Assembly (NCBI GenBank): GCA_027214345.1
Contig: JAPWHR010000001.1
Span: 62,001 to 126,000 of the forward strand
Reading direction: 5' to 3'
Source of the DNA: Comamonadaceae bacterium G21597-S1
GTDB lineage: Bacteria > Pseudomonadota > Gammaproteobacteria > Burkholderiales > Burkholderiaceae_C
DNA: 64,000 bases
Shown: positions 9,768-18,538 of the stretch, piece by piece
Position numbering within the stretch: position 1 is the stretch's first letter
Layout: the number at the start of each line of letters is the position of its first letter
Translations under genes and position numbers: made by a program
Notes under the pieces: model-generated
What the model was told of the DNA's origin: nothing
What the model saw: the letters and a program-made list of their open reading frames with translations, nothing else
Databases searched by the model: none

Positions 9768-10210
9768 GGCGTTGCCGCTCCCTTGAGTTCGATCGTGTTG
9801 CCGTCGGGATCGTGGAAATACAGCGAAGGCCCGTTGCCCTCGGCGCCGAAATTGACCGTCGCCGGCGCCAGCGGCGGGGCACCCGCCGCATGCAGGTGCT
9901 GCACCAGTGCGGGTTCGTCGAAGGGATCCACGCGCAGGCACAGGTGGTCGACGTTGCGCGCCTCGTCGCCCGCCGCGGCCCCGCCCTTGCGTCCCAGCGG
10001 GCCGTCGACGGCGACCAGGTCGACCATCGATGCCCCGGCGCGCAGATGGACCAGTCCGAGATCATCGCGCCGTTTGACCACCGTGCAACCGAGCGCGCGC
10101 GCGTAGAACGCAATGGCGCGTTCGACGTCGACCACGCGCAGCACGACATGGTCCAGGCGCAGCACGTCGAAAGGGGGTGTCGGCAAGACGGTGTCGGAGC
10201 GGTCGGGCAT
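9764..10210 (-). CDS. VOC family (glyoxalase/bleomycin resistance-like) protein
   Basis: Protein of 148 aa with the paired beta-alpha-beta-beta-beta modules of the vicinal oxygen chelate fold: LRLDHVVLRVVDVERAIAFY near residue 17, RNVDHLCLRVDPFDEPALV near 85, and YFHDPDGNTIEL near the C-terminus. Metal-ligand His and Glu positions are present (LDHVV, VDHLCL, NTIEL). The start ATG at 10210 was chosen over a much longer frame running into the neighbouring regulator gene. It overlaps the LysE gene by 4 nt. Its substrate is unknown. Confidence 0.85.
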   Translation of the reverse strand: MPDRSDTVLPTPPFDVLRLDHVVLRVVDVERAIAFYARALGCTVVKRRDDLGLVHLRAGASMVDLVAVDGPLGRKGGAAAGDEARNVDHLCLRVDPFDEPALVQHLHAAGAPPLAPATVNFGAEGNGPSLYFHDPDGNTIELKGAATP

Positions 10211-10291
10211 GGCGTGCAAAAGCTGGAATTGTGCCGCGGATTTGACATGGTCGGGCAAGCTTGGCGCCGGTCGGCCGTTTGCGCGCCAAGT

Positions 10292-10305
10292 TTGATATTG
10301 CTCAA
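10292..10305. promoter_or_regulatory. Candidate Fnr/Crp-type box
   Basis: TTGATATTGCTCAA matches the FNR consensus TTGAT-N4-ATCAA at nine of ten positions. It lies 36 bp upstream of the Crp/Fnr regulator's ATG and 82 bp upstream of the divergent VOC gene, suggesting autoregulation or control by another Fnr-family protein. Confidence 0.45.
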
Positions 10306-10340
10306 GGTTGCCGTCCCTGTTACGCGGCACATTGGGCCCC

Positions 10341-10964
10341 ATGTTGCCAAACGAGTTGCTTGATCTCCCTGCCGAACGGTCCGCGGCCGAGCCTGGCGTG
10401 GTGTTGTTGCATCGGGGCAAACTCGCCGATGGCGTGGTGTTCGTCGAAACCGGGCGGGTCGAACTGGGCCTGATGGACGGCGAGGGACTGACCCACCTGC
10501 TCGGCACGGCCGAGGGGCCGTTCTGGCTCGAGGCCAGTGCGGCCATCCTCGGCCGGCCCAGCCTGGTGGACGTGGTCACCGAGACCCGTGTCAAGATGCG
10601 CCGCCTGGCGTTGCCCAGTTTCCGCCGCTGGCTCGAGAGCCTGCCGGCGTCCGCGCAAACCCTGCTGCGCGATATCGCGATGGCCCACTGGCAACAGAGC
10701 GAACTGGCCGTGAGCCGCCTGGCCAAGGATGCCGAGGCGCGTTGTGCCGAGTGGCTGCTGCGCCATGCGCAGACCAGCGCCCAGGGGTCGGTGGCGGTGA
10801 TGCTGCAGCAACGCAAGCGGCTGATCGCCGCACAACTGGGCATCGCGCCCGAGACCTTGTCGCGGGTGCTGCGCCATCTGCGCGAACGCAGCCTGATCAG
10901 CGGTTCGGGCCGGGTCGTGAACCTGGTCGATCCAAGCGGCCTGCGGTCGCTGGCGGGGGTCTAG
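10341..10964 (+). CDS. Crp/Fnr family transcriptional regulator
   Basis: Regulator of 207 aa: a cyclic-nucleotide-binding-like beta-roll (about residues 12-110) followed by a Crp-type helix-turn-helix (QQRKRLIAAQLGIAPETLSRVLRHL, about 155-180). The N-terminal cysteine cluster of oxygen-sensing Fnr is absent, so direct iron-sulfur sensing is unlikely. The ATG at 10341 is preferred; a TTG at 10308 would add 11 residues. A TTGAT-N4-CTCAA box lies just upstream. It is divergent from the VOC-lysE pair and convergent with xdhB. Its target genes are unknown. Confidence 0.8.
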   Translation: MLPNELLDLPAERSAAEPGVVLLHRGKLADGVVFVETGRVELGLMDGEGLTHLLGTAEGPFWLEASAAILGRPSLVDVVTETRVKMRRLALPSFRRWLESLPASAQTLLRDIAMAHWQQSELAVSRLAKDAEARCAEWLLRHAQTSAQGSVAVMLQQRKRLIAAQLGIAPETLSRVLRHLRERSLISGSGRVVNLVDPSGLRSLAGV

Positions 10965-13304
10965 CTAGCCGCCGCGTCGCGGCAGGGCGCTCAACACGTT
11001 CTCCGCCGTCGCAGGCGCCGAAAGCTGGATCGGCATGTGCCCGTCCGGATCGACCGCGCCCGCAGCCGCCCGCAGGGCCTCGTACACGCTGATCGCCAGC
11101 ATGAACGGCGGCTCGCCCACGGCCTTGGAGCCGAACACGTTGTCTTCGCGGTTCGGCTCCGGCCACAGCTCGACCGTGAAGTGCTCCGGGATGTCGCCGG
11201 TGGCCGGGATCTTGTAGGTGCTGGGCGCGTGGGTGGTGAGCAGGCCCTTGTCGTTCCACACCAGCTGCTCGGTGGTCAGCCAGCCCATGCCCTGCACGAA
11301 GCCGCCTTCGATCTGGCCGATGTCGATGGCCGGGTTGATGGAGCGGCCCACGTCGTGCAGGATGTCGACCTTGAGCACCCGGCTCTCGCCGGTCAGCGTG
11401 TCGATGGCCACTTCGGTGCAGGCCGCGCCATAGGCGAAGTAAAAGAACGGCCGCCCGGTCAGCGTGGTCTTGTCATAGTGGATCTTGGGCGTGCGGTAGA
11501 AGCCGTCACTCCACAGCTGGATGCGGTTGGCATAGGCCAGCCGCACCACCTCCTCGAAGCTGCGCGTGGCCTTGGGCGAGATCACCTGGCCACCGGCAAA
11601 ACGGATCGCGCCGGCGCCGCAGCCGTCCAGGCCGCAGACGAACTGGGCCAGGTTGTCGCGCACGTTGCGCGCCGCGAACTGCGCCGCGCGCCCGTTCAGA
11701 TCGGTGCCGGCCGACGCGGCGGTGGCCGAGGCATTCGGGATCTTGCTGGTGTCGCTGGCCGTGGCCAGCACCTTGTCGAACGGCACGCCGAGTTCGTCGG
11801 CCACCACCTGCGCGACCTTGGTGTTCAGCCCCTGGCCCATCTCGGTGCCGCCATGGTTGACCTGCACGCTGCCGTCGGTGTACACATGCACCAGCGCACC
11901 GGCCTGGTTGAACAAGGTGGCGGTGAACGAGATGCCGAACTTGACCGGCGTGAGCGCGATGCCGCGCTTGATCACCGCGCTGGAACGGTTCCAGTCCGCG
12001 ATCGCGGCGCGCCTTGGCTCGTAGCGGGCCGATTGCGCCAGCTGGTCGATCAGCGGCTGCAGGATGTTGTCCTCCACCGGCATCTGGTAGTGGGTGACGT
12101 TGCGCTCGTCGATGCCGTACAGGTTGCGCCGGCGCACGTCCAGCGGGTCGAGCCCGAGCACGCGCGCGATGTCGCCCAGGATGGTCTCGATCAGGATCAC
12201 GCCCTGCGGGCCGCCGAAGCCGCGGAACGCGGTATGGCTTTGGGTGTTGGTCTTGCAGCGGTACGACGCGATCTCGACGTCAGCCAGGTAATACGCGTTG
12301 TCGCAGTGGAACACCGCCCGGTCGGCGACCGGGCCGCTGAGGTCGGCCGAGAAGCCGCAGTTGGCCGCCAGTGCCAGCTGCAGCCCGCATAACCGGCCGC
12401 TGTCGTCGTAACCCACGGTGTACTGGTACGAGAACGGATGGCGCTTGCCGGTGATCATGAAGTCGTCGTCGCGGTCCAGCCGCAGCTTGACCGGGCAGTG
12501 GTATTTTGCCGCGGCGATGGCGCTCCACACCGCCAGGTGGCCGGCCTGGGTTTCCTTGCCGCCGAAGCCGCCGCCCATGCGCCGGCATTCGACGCGCACG
12601 CCATGGTTGTCGATGCCCAGCGCGTGCGCAACCCAGTGCTGCACCTCGCCCGGATGCTGGGTGCTGGAGTACACCAGCCACTGGTTCTGCTCCTGCGGCA
12701 CCACATAGGCGACCTGGCCTTCGAGGTAGAAGTGCTCCTGGCCGCCAACCTCCAGCGTGCCGCTGAGCCGGTGCGGCGCCTGCGCCAGCGCGGCCTTGGC
12801 GTCGCCGCGGCGCACGAACACCGGCGGCAGCACGAAACTCTCGGCCTGCATCGCCTGCTGCGTCGTCAGGATGGCGGGCAAGGCGTCGATCTGCAGCCGG
12901 ACCTTGCGCGCGGCGCGCCGCGCGGCCATGGTGTCGGTGGCCAGCACCAGCCCGACGACCTGGCCGACGTGTTGCACCGTGTCGCTGGCGAAGATCGGTT
13001 CGTCGCCGGTGAACGAGGCCAGCGTCGGATCGCCCGGAATGTCGCGGCCCAGCACGATGCCGCGCACGCCGGGCATGGCCAGCGCCTCGGCGCTGTCGAC
13101 GCCGCGCAGCCGCCCGTGGGCGACCGTGGACAGGATCGGCGCCGCGTGCAGCGTGCCGCGCAGCTCGGTGATGTCGTCGACATAGGTCGCGCCGCCGCGG
13201 ACCTGGGCGCGCGCGCTTTCATGCGCGCGGGAAACCCCGGCGGCCGCTGCCGGCTCGGTGTCGGGGCGGGTGCCGGGCAGCATGAGTTTTTCCGGTGCGT
13301 TCAT
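10965..13304 (-). CDS. xdhB: Xanthine dehydrogenase molybdopterin-binding subunit
   Basis: Large subunit (779 aa) of xanthine dehydrogenase, oxidising hypoxanthine and xanthine to urate at a molybdenum site. Seen: the small aldehyde oxidase/xanthine dehydrogenase a/b domain, then the Moco motifs MGGGFGGKETQ (about 243-253), FRGFGGPQG (about 357), and the C-terminal GEPPFMLAIS block (about 728) carrying the catalytic glutamate. The ATG at 13304 overlaps the xdhA stop as ATGA, so the two subunits are coupled. Its 3' end abuts the convergent Crp/Fnr gene. XdhC, encoded at 2196-3011, probably matures it. Confidence 0.95.
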   Translation of the reverse strand: MNAPEKLMLPGTRPDTEPAAAAGVSRAHESARAQVRGGATYVDDITELRGTLHAAPILSTVAHGRLRGVDSAEALAMPGVRGIVLGRDIPGDPTLASFTGDEPIFASDTVQHVGQVVGLVLATDTMAARRAARKVRLQIDALPAILTTQQAMQAESFVLPPVFVRRGDAKAALAQAPHRLSGTLEVGGQEHFYLEGQVAYVVPQEQNQWLVYSSTQHPGEVQHWVAHALGIDNHGVRVECRRMGGGFGGKETQAGHLAVWSAIAAAKYHCPVKLRLDRDDDFMITGKRHPFSYQYTVGYDDSGRLCGLQLALAANCGFSADLSGPVADRAVFHCDNAYYLADVEIASYRCKTNTQSHTAFRGFGGPQGVILIETILGDIARVLGLDPLDVRRRNLYGIDERNVTHYQMPVEDNILQPLIDQLAQSARYEPRRAAIADWNRSSAVIKRGIALTPVKFGISFTATLFNQAGALVHVYTDGSVQVNHGGTEMGQGLNTKVAQVVADELGVPFDKVLATASDTSKIPNASATAASAGTDLNGRAAQFAARNVRDNLAQFVCGLDGCGAGAIRFAGGQVISPKATRSFEEVVRLAYANRIQLWSDGFYRTPKIHYDKTTLTGRPFFYFAYGAACTEVAIDTLTGESRVLKVDILHDVGRSINPAIDIGQIEGGFVQGMGWLTTEQLVWNDKGLLTTHAPSTYKIPATGDIPEHFTVELWPEPNREDNVFGSKAVGEPPFMLAISVYEALRAAAGAVDPDGHMPIQLSAPATAENVLSALPRRGG

Positions 13305-14788
13305 GCGGCTTCTCCTTGCGGTGCGAACGACTCCAGGTTGATCGCCTGCATGCCCTGGCTCTCCAGCCAGAAGCGGTGCATCAGGTTGCCCAGCACGGTG
13401 CTGCGGTAGCCGGCGCTGGCGCGCATGTCCGAGATCGGCTGGAACTCGTTGCGCAAGGCGTCGCCGGCCTGCCGGGCCGCCGCGGCGCTCCAGGTTACGC
13501 CCGTCAATGTGGCCTCGGCGCGGCGGGCGCGCACCGGCGTCGCCGCCACGCCGCCCACGCCGATGGACGCGGCAATGACCCGGCCGCCGTCGATGCGCAG
13601 GTTCACGGCCAGGCAGATGGCCGAGATGTCGTCGTCGAAGCGCTTGGAGATCTTGTAGACCCGCGCGAATTCGCCGTCGACCGGCAGCGGCACCTTGATC
13701 CAGGCCAGCAGTTCGTCTGCGGCCATGACGTTGGTGCGGTAGCCGGTGTACAGGGCCTCGAGTGGCATCTCCCGGTGCCCGCGGGTGCTCATCAGCACCA
13801 CGTTGGTGCCAAGCGCGATCAGCAGCGGCATGCTGTCGCCGATGGGTGAGCCGTTGGCGACATTGCCGCCGAGCGTGCCGGAGTTGCGCACCGGCAGGCC
13901 GGCGAACCGGCTGGCGAACGCCTGCAACTGCGGGCGGTCGTGCGCCAGCGATGTGTAGGCGTCGTGCAACGGGACCGCCGCGCCGATGGCCACATGGTGG
14001 GGGTAGCGCTCGATGCGGCGCAGTTCGGCGGCACGGGTGACGTCGAGCACCTGGTCGAAGCGACGATGCTGCTTGGTGACCCACAACCCGACGTCGGTGC
14101 AGCCGGCCACGACCTGTGCCTCGGGGTACTGCGCGCGGGCCTGCAGCAGCGCGTCCAGCGTGCGCGGTGCGAGGTAGGCCGGCGTTGCCGCCGGCCCCTC
14201 GCCGCCGGCCGCAGCGGGCTCGGCGGCCCGGGCCAGCTGCTGCAGCTGCGCGAGCACGGCGCCTTCGGCGACATCGGCCCGGGGCAGGCGGGCCATGGCC
14301 TGCGCCGCATCCAGGATCGGCCGGTAGCCGGTGCAGCGGCACAGGTTGCCGGAGAGTTCCTGCTGCGCCAGTGCCCGGTCGATGGTTCGTCCCTGCGCCA
14401 CGTGGTTCTGGTACATGCCGAACAGGCTCATGACGAACCCGGGGGTGCAGAAGCCGCACTGCGAACCGTGGTTCTGCACCATGGCCTCCTGGGCCGGATG
14501 CAGCGCGCCGTCGGCGCCGGCGAGGTCCTCGATGGTCCACAAGGCCATGCCGTCGATGGAGTGCGCCAGCCGGATGCAGCTGTTGACGGCGCGGTACCGC
14601 AGCGCATCGCCCTGGGGCTCGGCCAGCACGACGGCGCAGGCGCCGCAGTCGCCTTCGCCGCAGCCCTCCTTGGTGCCGGTGCAGGCCAGGTCTTCGCGCA
14701 GCAGGTCGAGCAGGGTGCGGTCGGGGGGGACGTTGTCCAGGGTCTGGATGGCGCCGCGGCGGATGAATCGGATGGTCTGGTGGTGCAT
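13301..14788 (-). CDS. xdhA: Xanthine dehydrogenase iron-sulfur/FAD subunit
   Basis: Small subunit (495 aa) of xanthine dehydrogenase. The plant-type [2Fe-2S] domain has Cys43, 48, 51 and 71; the second cluster has Cys111, 114, 150 and 152 (CGFCTPGFVMS, NLCRCTGYRPI). A molybdopterin-dehydrogenase FAD domain follows at about 190-370 (VVAGCTDVGLW, GTLGGNVANGSPIGD) and a CO-dehydrogenase flavoprotein C-terminal domain ends it. The ATG at 14788 (MHHQTIRF) fits the family start; an upstream ATG at 14827 is less likely. It is first in the xdhAB operon and divergent from a LysR gene. Confidence 0.95.
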   Translation of the reverse strand: MHHQTIRFIRRGAIQTLDNVPPDRTLLDLLREDLACTGTKEGCGEGDCGACAVVLAEPQGDALRYRAVNSCIRLAHSIDGMALWTIEDLAGADGALHPAQEAMVQNHGSQCGFCTPGFVMSLFGMYQNHVAQGRTIDRALAQQELSGNLCRCTGYRPILDAAQAMARLPRADVAEGAVLAQLQQLARAAEPAAAGGEGPAATPAYLAPRTLDALLQARAQYPEAQVVAGCTDVGLWVTKQHRRFDQVLDVTRAAELRRIERYPHHVAIGAAVPLHDAYTSLAHDRPQLQAFASRFAGLPVRNSGTLGGNVANGSPIGDSMPLLIALGTNVVLMSTRGHREMPLEALYTGYRTNVMAADELLAWIKVPLPVDGEFARVYKISKRFDDDISAICLAVNLRIDGGRVIAASIGVGGVAATPVRARRAEATLTGVTWSAAAARQAGDALRNEFQPISDMRASAGYRSTVLGNLMHRFWLESQGMQAINLESFAPQGEAA

Positions 14789-14927
14789 GGTGTGTCGTGA
14801 CGGTGCAAGGCAGCCGGCGAGGCGCAAGTTCTGCGCCAGTACGCGCGGGCGCGGCTCATGCCGAAACTACGCGTTTGGGCAGGCCGCGGCATACACGCTA
14901 GCATATGGACGCCATTGCACTGCCTGT

Positions 14928-15872
14928 ATGCGAGACCACGCCATCTTCGACAAGATCGACCTTCATTTGATCAGGGTCTTGCATACCGTGTTGACAGAAC
15001 GCAGTGTTTCGCGCGCCGCCGTCCGACTGGGCATGCACCAGCCGGCGGTCAGCGCGTCGCTCAAGCGGCTGCGCGATTTCGCCCAGGACCCCTTGTTGGT
15101 GCGCGCCGGTGGCGGCATGGTGCCCACGGAGGCCGGTTCGCGCATGATCGAGACCAGTGCCAGCATCCTGCGCAGCGCCGAGGTGCTGTTCGCCGACGCA
15201 CGGAGCTTCGATCCGCCCCGGGCCGAACATCTGTTCCGCATCGCCGCCAGCGACTACCTCGATACCCAGTTCCTGCCCCGGCTGGTCGGGCAGATCAAGA
15301 CCCAGGCGCCGCTGTGTGGCCTCGAGATCCTGCCGCTGTCGCGCGACACCGACTACCGCAACCAGCTGGCCCAGGGGGAGGTCGACATCGTGATCGGCAA
15401 CTGGAGCACGCCGCCGGACGACCTGCACCTGGGCGCCTTGTTCGACGACGAGGTCGTGTCGATGGTCTCGGAACAACATCCCGCCGTGCGCCGCGGCTGG
15501 GACCAGCAGGACTGGCTGGCGGCCGACCATGTCGCGCCCGGTGCGACCCATCCGGGTGCCAAGGGCGTGATCGACGAGCACCTGGAGGTGCTGGGCTTGC
15601 GGCGCCGGATCAGCGTGCGCGTGGCCCATTTCGGCCTGATGCCCGCCATGGTGGCATCAAGCTTGCTAGTGCTGACCACCGGTCGTGCGTATTGCGAACG
15701 GTTTGCCGGGCGACTGCCGGTGTGTATCCTGCCGTGTCCGGTGCCGTTCCCCCGCATGCGGTATTACCAGCTCTGGCATGCCCGCAGCCACGGCTCTGCG
15801 GCGGGCCGGTGGCTGCGTGAACGCGTCAAGGCGGTGGCGGCCGGCTTGGGGCACGAGGCGACGACCGATTGA
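14928..15872 (+). CDS. LysR family regulator, probable xdhAB activator
   Basis: Regulator of 314 aa. The N-terminal winged HTH (residues about 9-67) reads LIRVLHTVLTERSVSRAAVR then MHQPAVSASLKRLRDF, and a periplasmic-binding-type effector domain follows (FRIAASDYLDTQFLPRLV onwards). The divergent arrangement with xdhA and a 139-bp shared spacer is the usual LysR layout, so control of xdhAB is the natural inference. The ATG at 14928 gives the standard N-terminus. The effector is probably a purine; this is not shown by sequence. Confidence 0.85.
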   Translation: MRDHAIFDKIDLHLIRVLHTVLTERSVSRAAVRLGMHQPAVSASLKRLRDFAQDPLLVRAGGGMVPTEAGSRMIETSASILRSAEVLFADARSFDPPRAEHLFRIAASDYLDTQFLPRLVGQIKTQAPLCGLEILPLSRDTDYRNQLAQGEVDIVIGNWSTPPDDLHLGALFDDEVVSMVSEQHPAVRRGWDQQDWLAADHVAPGATHPGAKGVIDEHLEVLGLRRRISVRVAHFGLMPAMVASSLLVLTTGRAYCERFAGRLPVCILPCPVPFPRMRYYQLWHARSHGSAAGRWLRERVKAVAAGLGHEATTD

Positions 15873-15951
15873 CGGGGCGCGACGACAATGCTTCCCTGCA
15901 ACCGGACCTGCAACCTGCGCCCGCGGGCGCATCGATGAGCGACAAGCCAGG

Positions 15952-17484
15952 ATGACCACGACCACCACCACGGCGGCACGATTGCAATTGAAGGGCATCA
16001 CCAAGCGGTATCCGTCGGTGGTGGCCAACAACGAGGTGTCGCTGACGGTGATGCCCGGCGAAACCCATGCCGTGCTCGGCGAGAACGGCGCCGGCAAGTC
16101 CACGCTGATGAAGATCATCTACGGCTCGGTCAAGCCCGACGCCGGCAGTGTGGTGTTCAATGGCGAACCGGTGCATATCCGCAACCCGCAGGAAGCGCGG
16201 GCGATGGGCATCAGCATGGTGTTCCAGCATTTCAGCCTGTTCGACACCATCACGGTGGCCGAGAACGTCTGGCTGGGCCTGGCCAGGACCCTGTCGCTGG
16301 CCGAAGTCACCCGGTCGATCGTGTCCAAGGCGCAGGAATACGGCCTGGACATCGACCCGGCGCGACCGGTGCACACGCTCAGCGTGGGCGAGATGCAGCG
16401 GGTCGAGATCATCCGGGCGCTGCTGACCAACCCCCAGTTGCTGATCCTGGACGAACCCACCTCGGTGCTGACGCCGCAGGCGGTCGACAAGTTGTTCATC
16501 GTGCTCAAGAAGCTGGCCTCCGAGGGCTGCAGCATCCTGTATATCAGCCACAAGCTGCACGAGATCCGCGAGTTGTGCACCGCCTGCACCGTATTGCGCG
16601 GCGGCAAGGTCACCGGGGTGTGCAACCCGGCCGACGAAACGAATGCGTCGCTGTCGCGCCTGATGATCGGTGCCGAACCGCCGGAGCTGACTCACCGCGA
16701 CCAAAAGCCCGGCGCGCCGGTGCTGCAGGTCTCCAGCCTGAGCCTGGCGCGCGAGGACCAGTTCGGCGTCGACCTCGACGACGTGTCGCTGCAGGTCTGC
16801 GCGGGCGAGGTGGTGGGCATCGCCGGTGTTTCGGGCAACGGCCAGCGCGAACTGCTGTATGCCTTGTCCGGCGAAGACTGCCGCGCGCGCGCGGGCAGCA
16901 TCCGCATGGGAGAGGTCGACATGGCTGCGCTGCATCCGGGAGCGCGGCGCAAGCTCGGCCTGCATTTCGTGCCCGAGGAGCGGCTGGGTCGCGGCGCCGT
17001 GCCCACGCTGGGTCTGGCGCACAACCTGCTGCTGACCCGCAACGAGGCCTTGTCCGGGCCCATGCACTGGATTCATCTGGGCCAGTTGCGCGCGCAGGCG
17101 GCCGACATCATCCGGCGCTTCAACGTCAAGGCGGGCGGGCCGGATTCCGCCGCCCGGTCCTTGTCCGGCGGCAACCTGCAGAAGTTCATCGTCGGGCGCG
17201 AGATCGACGCCCGGCCCAAGCTGCTGATCGTCTCGCAGCCGACCTGGGGCGTGGACGTGGGTGCGTCGGCCCAGATCCGCAGCGAGATCCTGGAGCTGCG
17301 CGACCAGGGTTGTGCGGTGCTGGTGGTCAGCGAGGAACTCGACGAACTGTTCGAGCTCAGCGACCGGCTGCACGTGATCGCCAAGGGGCGGCTATCGCCG
17401 TCGGTGCCGATCGCGCAGGCCACGGTGGAGAAGATCGGCGAGTGGATGAGCGGACTGTGGGAGGCCGACCATGCTCAGGCTTGA
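15952..17484 (+). CDS. ABC transporter ATP-binding protein, BMP/nucleoside type
   Basis: Fused double ATPase (510 aa) of a purine or nucleoside importer. The first nucleotide-binding domain has Walker A GENGAGKST (about 42-50), signature LSVGEMQRVE and Walker B LLILDEPTSVL. The second has a degenerate Walker A (GVSGNGQREL), a good signature LSGGNLQKF, and SQPTWGVDVGA in place of a normal Walker B, as in RbsA-like proteins where only one site hydrolyses ATP. It overlaps the next permease gene by 14 nt. With two permeases and a BMP lipoprotein it forms one operon. Confidence 0.92.
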   Translation: MTTTTTTAARLQLKGITKRYPSVVANNEVSLTVMPGETHAVLGENGAGKSTLMKIIYGSVKPDAGSVVFNGEPVHIRNPQEARAMGISMVFQHFSLFDTITVAENVWLGLARTLSLAEVTRSIVSKAQEYGLDIDPARPVHTLSVGEMQRVEIIRALLTNPQLLILDEPTSVLTPQAVDKLFIVLKKLASEGCSILYISHKLHEIRELCTACTVLRGGKVTGVCNPADETNASLSRLMIGAEPPELTHRDQKPGAPVLQVSSLSLAREDQFGVDLDDVSLQVCAGEVVGIAGVSGNGQRELLYALSGEDCRARAGSIRMGEVDMAALHPGARRKLGLHFVPEERLGRGAVPTLGLAHNLLLTRNEALSGPMHWIHLGQLRAQAADIIRRFNVKAGGPDSAARSLSGGNLQKFIVGREIDARPKLLIVSQPTWGVDVGASAQIRSEILELRDQGCAVLVVSEELDELFELSDRLHVIAKGRLSPSVPIAQATVEKIGEWMSGLWEADHAQA

Positions 17485-18538
17485 AGCGCGGCCCCAGCCC
17501 TCGGCCTTGTGGAGTTACGGCTCGCCGATCCTGGCCTTGCTGCTCACCGTGGTCATCGGCGTCGTCATGTTCGTCGCGCTGGGCAAGGACCCGCTGCGCG
17601 GGCTCGAGATGTTCTTCTGGCTGCCGATCAGCAGCGGCTATCAGGTCGGCGAGCTGCTGGTCAAGGCCACGCCGCTGCTGATCATCGCGCTGGGGCTGGC
17701 GATCTGCTTTCGCTCGAATGTGTGGAACATCGGTGCCGAGGGCCAGTACGTCATCGGCGCCATCTTCGCCGGCGGCGTCGCGCTAATGGCCGACAAGACC
17801 ACCGGCGCCTGGATCCTGGTGCCGATCGTGCTCGCCGGCGTGCTCGGCGGCATGGTGTGGGCCGCCATCACCGCGCTGCTGCGCGACCGCTTCAATGCCA
17901 ACGAGATCCTGGTCAGCCTGATGCTGGTCTATGTCGCGGTGCAACTGCTCAGCTACCTGGTCGGCGGGCCCTGGAAGGATCCGCAGGGTTTCAACTTCCC
18001 GCAGACCAAGACCTTCGAGGCGGTCACCCGGATTCCGCGCCTGTTCGACGGCTCGCGCGTGAGTATCGGCGTGTTGTTCGCCATCGTCGGCGTGCTGGCG
18101 ATGTGGGTCTTCCTGTTCCGCACCCGCGCCGGCTTCGCGCAGCAGGTCGGCGGCCTGGCGCCGGCCGCCGCGCGGTATGCCGGGTATTCGTCGCGCCAGG
18201 CCTTGTGGACAGCGCTGCTGATCTCCGGCGGCGCGGCCGGCCTGGCCGGGGCACTCGAGGTGGCCGGGCCGATCGGCCAGCTCACGACCTACCTGCCGGC
18301 CGGCTACGGCTTTGCCGCCATCATCGTGGCCTACGTGGGGCGCCTGCATCCGGTGGGCATGGTGTTCTCGGCCATCCTGATGAGCATGTTCTACATCGGC
18401 GGCGAGATGGCGCAGTCCCGCCTGGGCCTGACCAAGTCGCTGACCGGCGTGTTCCAGGGCCTGTTGCTGTTCTGCCTGCTGGCCTGCGATACCTTGGTGA
18501 ACTACCGGCTGCGGATCGGCCGTGCGGGGAGGGCATGA
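17471..18538 (+). CDS. ABC transporter permease 1, BMP/nucleoside type
   Basis: First membrane subunit of the importer, 355 aa. It has about nine hydrophobic spans, with the BPD_transp_2 blocks LGLAICFRSNVWNIGAEGQY (about 77-96) and RFNANEILVSLMLVYVAVQL. These resemble nucleoside/BMP-transporter permeases rather than branched-chain amino-acid ones. It starts inside the 3' end of the ATPase gene and its stop overlaps the next permease's tandem ATGs, indicating tight translational coupling. Confidence 0.92.
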   Translation: MLRLEARPQPSALWSYGSPILALLLTVVIGVVMFVALGKDPLRGLEMFFWLPISSGYQVGELLVKATPLLIIALGLAICFRSNVWNIGAEGQYVIGAIFAGGVALMADKTTGAWILVPIVLAGVLGGMVWAAITALLRDRFNANEILVSLMLVYVAVQLLSYLVGGPWKDPQGFNFPQTKTFEAVTRIPRLFDGSRVSIGVLFAIVGVLAMWVFLFRTRAGFAQQVGGLAPAAARYAGYSSRQALWTALLISGGAAGLAGALEVAGPIGQLTTYLPAGYGFAAIIVAYVGRLHPVGMVFSAILMSMFYIGGEMAQSRLGLTKSLTGVFQGLLLFCLLACDTLVNYRLRIGRAGRA

